The notes under the pieces: model-generated | The model's database searches: none | The model's input: only the letters and a program-made list of their open reading frames with translations | Told to the model about the DNA's origin: nothing | Assembly: GCA_002441395.1 (NCBI GenBank) | Contig: DJVZ01000027.1 | Span: 37,780-87,294 of the forward strand | Reading direction: 5' to 3' | DNA: 49,515 nucleotides | From: Spirochaetaceae bacterium UBA6243 | GTDB lineage: Bacteria; Spirochaetota; Spirochaetia; Treponematales; Rectinemataceae | Part shown: positions 49,208 through 49,515 of the stretch, piece after piece | How positions within the stretch are numbered: the stretch's first letter is position 1 | Layout of the letters: each line of letters opens with the position of its first letter | Position numbers and translations under genes: made by a program

Positions 49208-49515
49208 ATGAAATACCGTAAACTCGGCAACACGGGTGTCATTGTGAGCGAAGTCGCTCTTGGCACGATGCAGTTCGGCGGGACGATGAATATGGGGAAC
49301 CTGGGACAGGAAGCCACCACGAAGATGGTGAAGCTGGCTCTTGATAGCGGGATCAATCTCATTGACACAGCCGACGTCTACAGTCGCGGCGAGAGTGAAA
49401 CGCTCTTGGGCAATGCCCTGAAAGGCATTCGGGATGAGATCGTCCTGGCGACCAAGGCAAGGCTTCCCATGAGCGACAATAATTTCAACAGGAGCGGCGC
49501 AACCAGGCTTAACAT
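49208..49515 (+). CDS. Aldo/keto reductase, N-terminal part cut by the window edge
   Basis: The first 102 codons of an NADPH-dependent aldo/keto reductase. MKYRKLGNTGVIVSEVALGT is the family opening; LIDTADVYSRGESE carries the catalytic Asp and Tyr, and LATKAR the catalytic Lys. GGGAGGG precedes the ATG. It forms an operon with the nitroreductase and runs out of the window. Confidence 0.95.
   Translation, partial: MKYRKLGNTGVIVSEVALGTMQFGGTMNMGNLGQEATTKMVKLALDSGINLIDTADVYSRGESETLLGNALKGIRDEIVLATKARLPMSDNNFNRSGATRLN

Noticed and set aside
1..49515. Search for IS elements, phage genes, toxin-antitoxin pairs, CRISPR repeats and tRNA genes
   Set aside because: None was recognised on either strand; all larger frames are accounted for by chromosomal housekeeping or metabolic genes.

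Overview
The window looks like a piece of chromosome from an anaerobic or microaerophilic bacterium of moderate GC, most plausibly a spirochaete of the Treponema/Spirochaeta kind. The lineage is inferred from gene content, not from a marker phylogeny. Supporting signs are a type-A flavodiiron protein, a sodium-pump decarboxylase beta/gamma pair, a PyrK-dependent dihydroorotate dehydrogenase, an extended thymidine kinase next to an AlaX-like protein, a DUF4416 protein, and carbohydrate ABC operons without their own ATPase. Genes are tightly packed on both strands, with many 1-8 bp start/stop overlaps and several overlapping convergent 3' ends. I saw no insertion sequence, prophage, CRISPR array or tRNA gene.

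Layout. 1-7.5 kb: 5' end of uvrA, a DNA-deoxyinosine glycosylase coupled to ychF, a PLP aminotransferase, a flavodiiron protein, oadB-oadG and mnmA. 7.56-7.92 kb: tmRNA (ssrA) with a short tag. 8-18.7 kb: a divergent carbohydrate island. One arm (minus strand) encodes a periplasmic binding protein, a ribose-type ABC ATPase, a permease and a zinc-type dehydrogenase. The other arm (plus strand) encodes a LacI-family regulator, a cupin isomerase-like protein, a mutarotase-like protein, a UlaE-type epimerase and an FGGY kinase. Two matching operator-like palindromes lie between the arms. 18.7-22.5 kb: a divergent shikimate-dehydrogenase family gene, a LOG-family hydrolase, and pncA-pncB for NAD salvage.

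22.6-28.3 kb: a predicted envelope protein, a glutaredoxin-like protein, an HExxH protein, a LysO-type exporter and pyrK-pyrD. 28.3-32.1 kb: a phosphate regulon segment (pstB-phoU-phoB-phoR) behind three exact 11-bp-spaced TTAACA-like repeats. 32.0-36.6 kb: DUF4416, an orphan oligopeptide-binding protein, a thymidine kinase-like protein and an AlaX-like editing protein. 36.7-42.0 kb (minus strand): smc, an HTH-PtsN fusion, recX, rpsI and rplM. 42.1-44.5 kb: a small membrane protein and an RNase II/R family enzyme. 44.6-47.7 kb: a second sugar ABC system (binding protein plus two permeases) with a promoter and palindromic operator. 48.1-49.5 kb: an RRM protein, a nitroreductase and the start of an aldo/keto reductase.

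Points that stand out: an SMC protein whose hinge is apparently replaced by about 30 residues; the sugar island of unassigned substrate with twin operators; an excisionase-type HTH fused to PtsN; a Pho box of the Bacillus type; T-tailed hairpins just after both sugar-binding-protein genes; several genes that look leaderless; and an unusual tmRNA tag. All calls come from reading the sequence. No database search or folding program was run.
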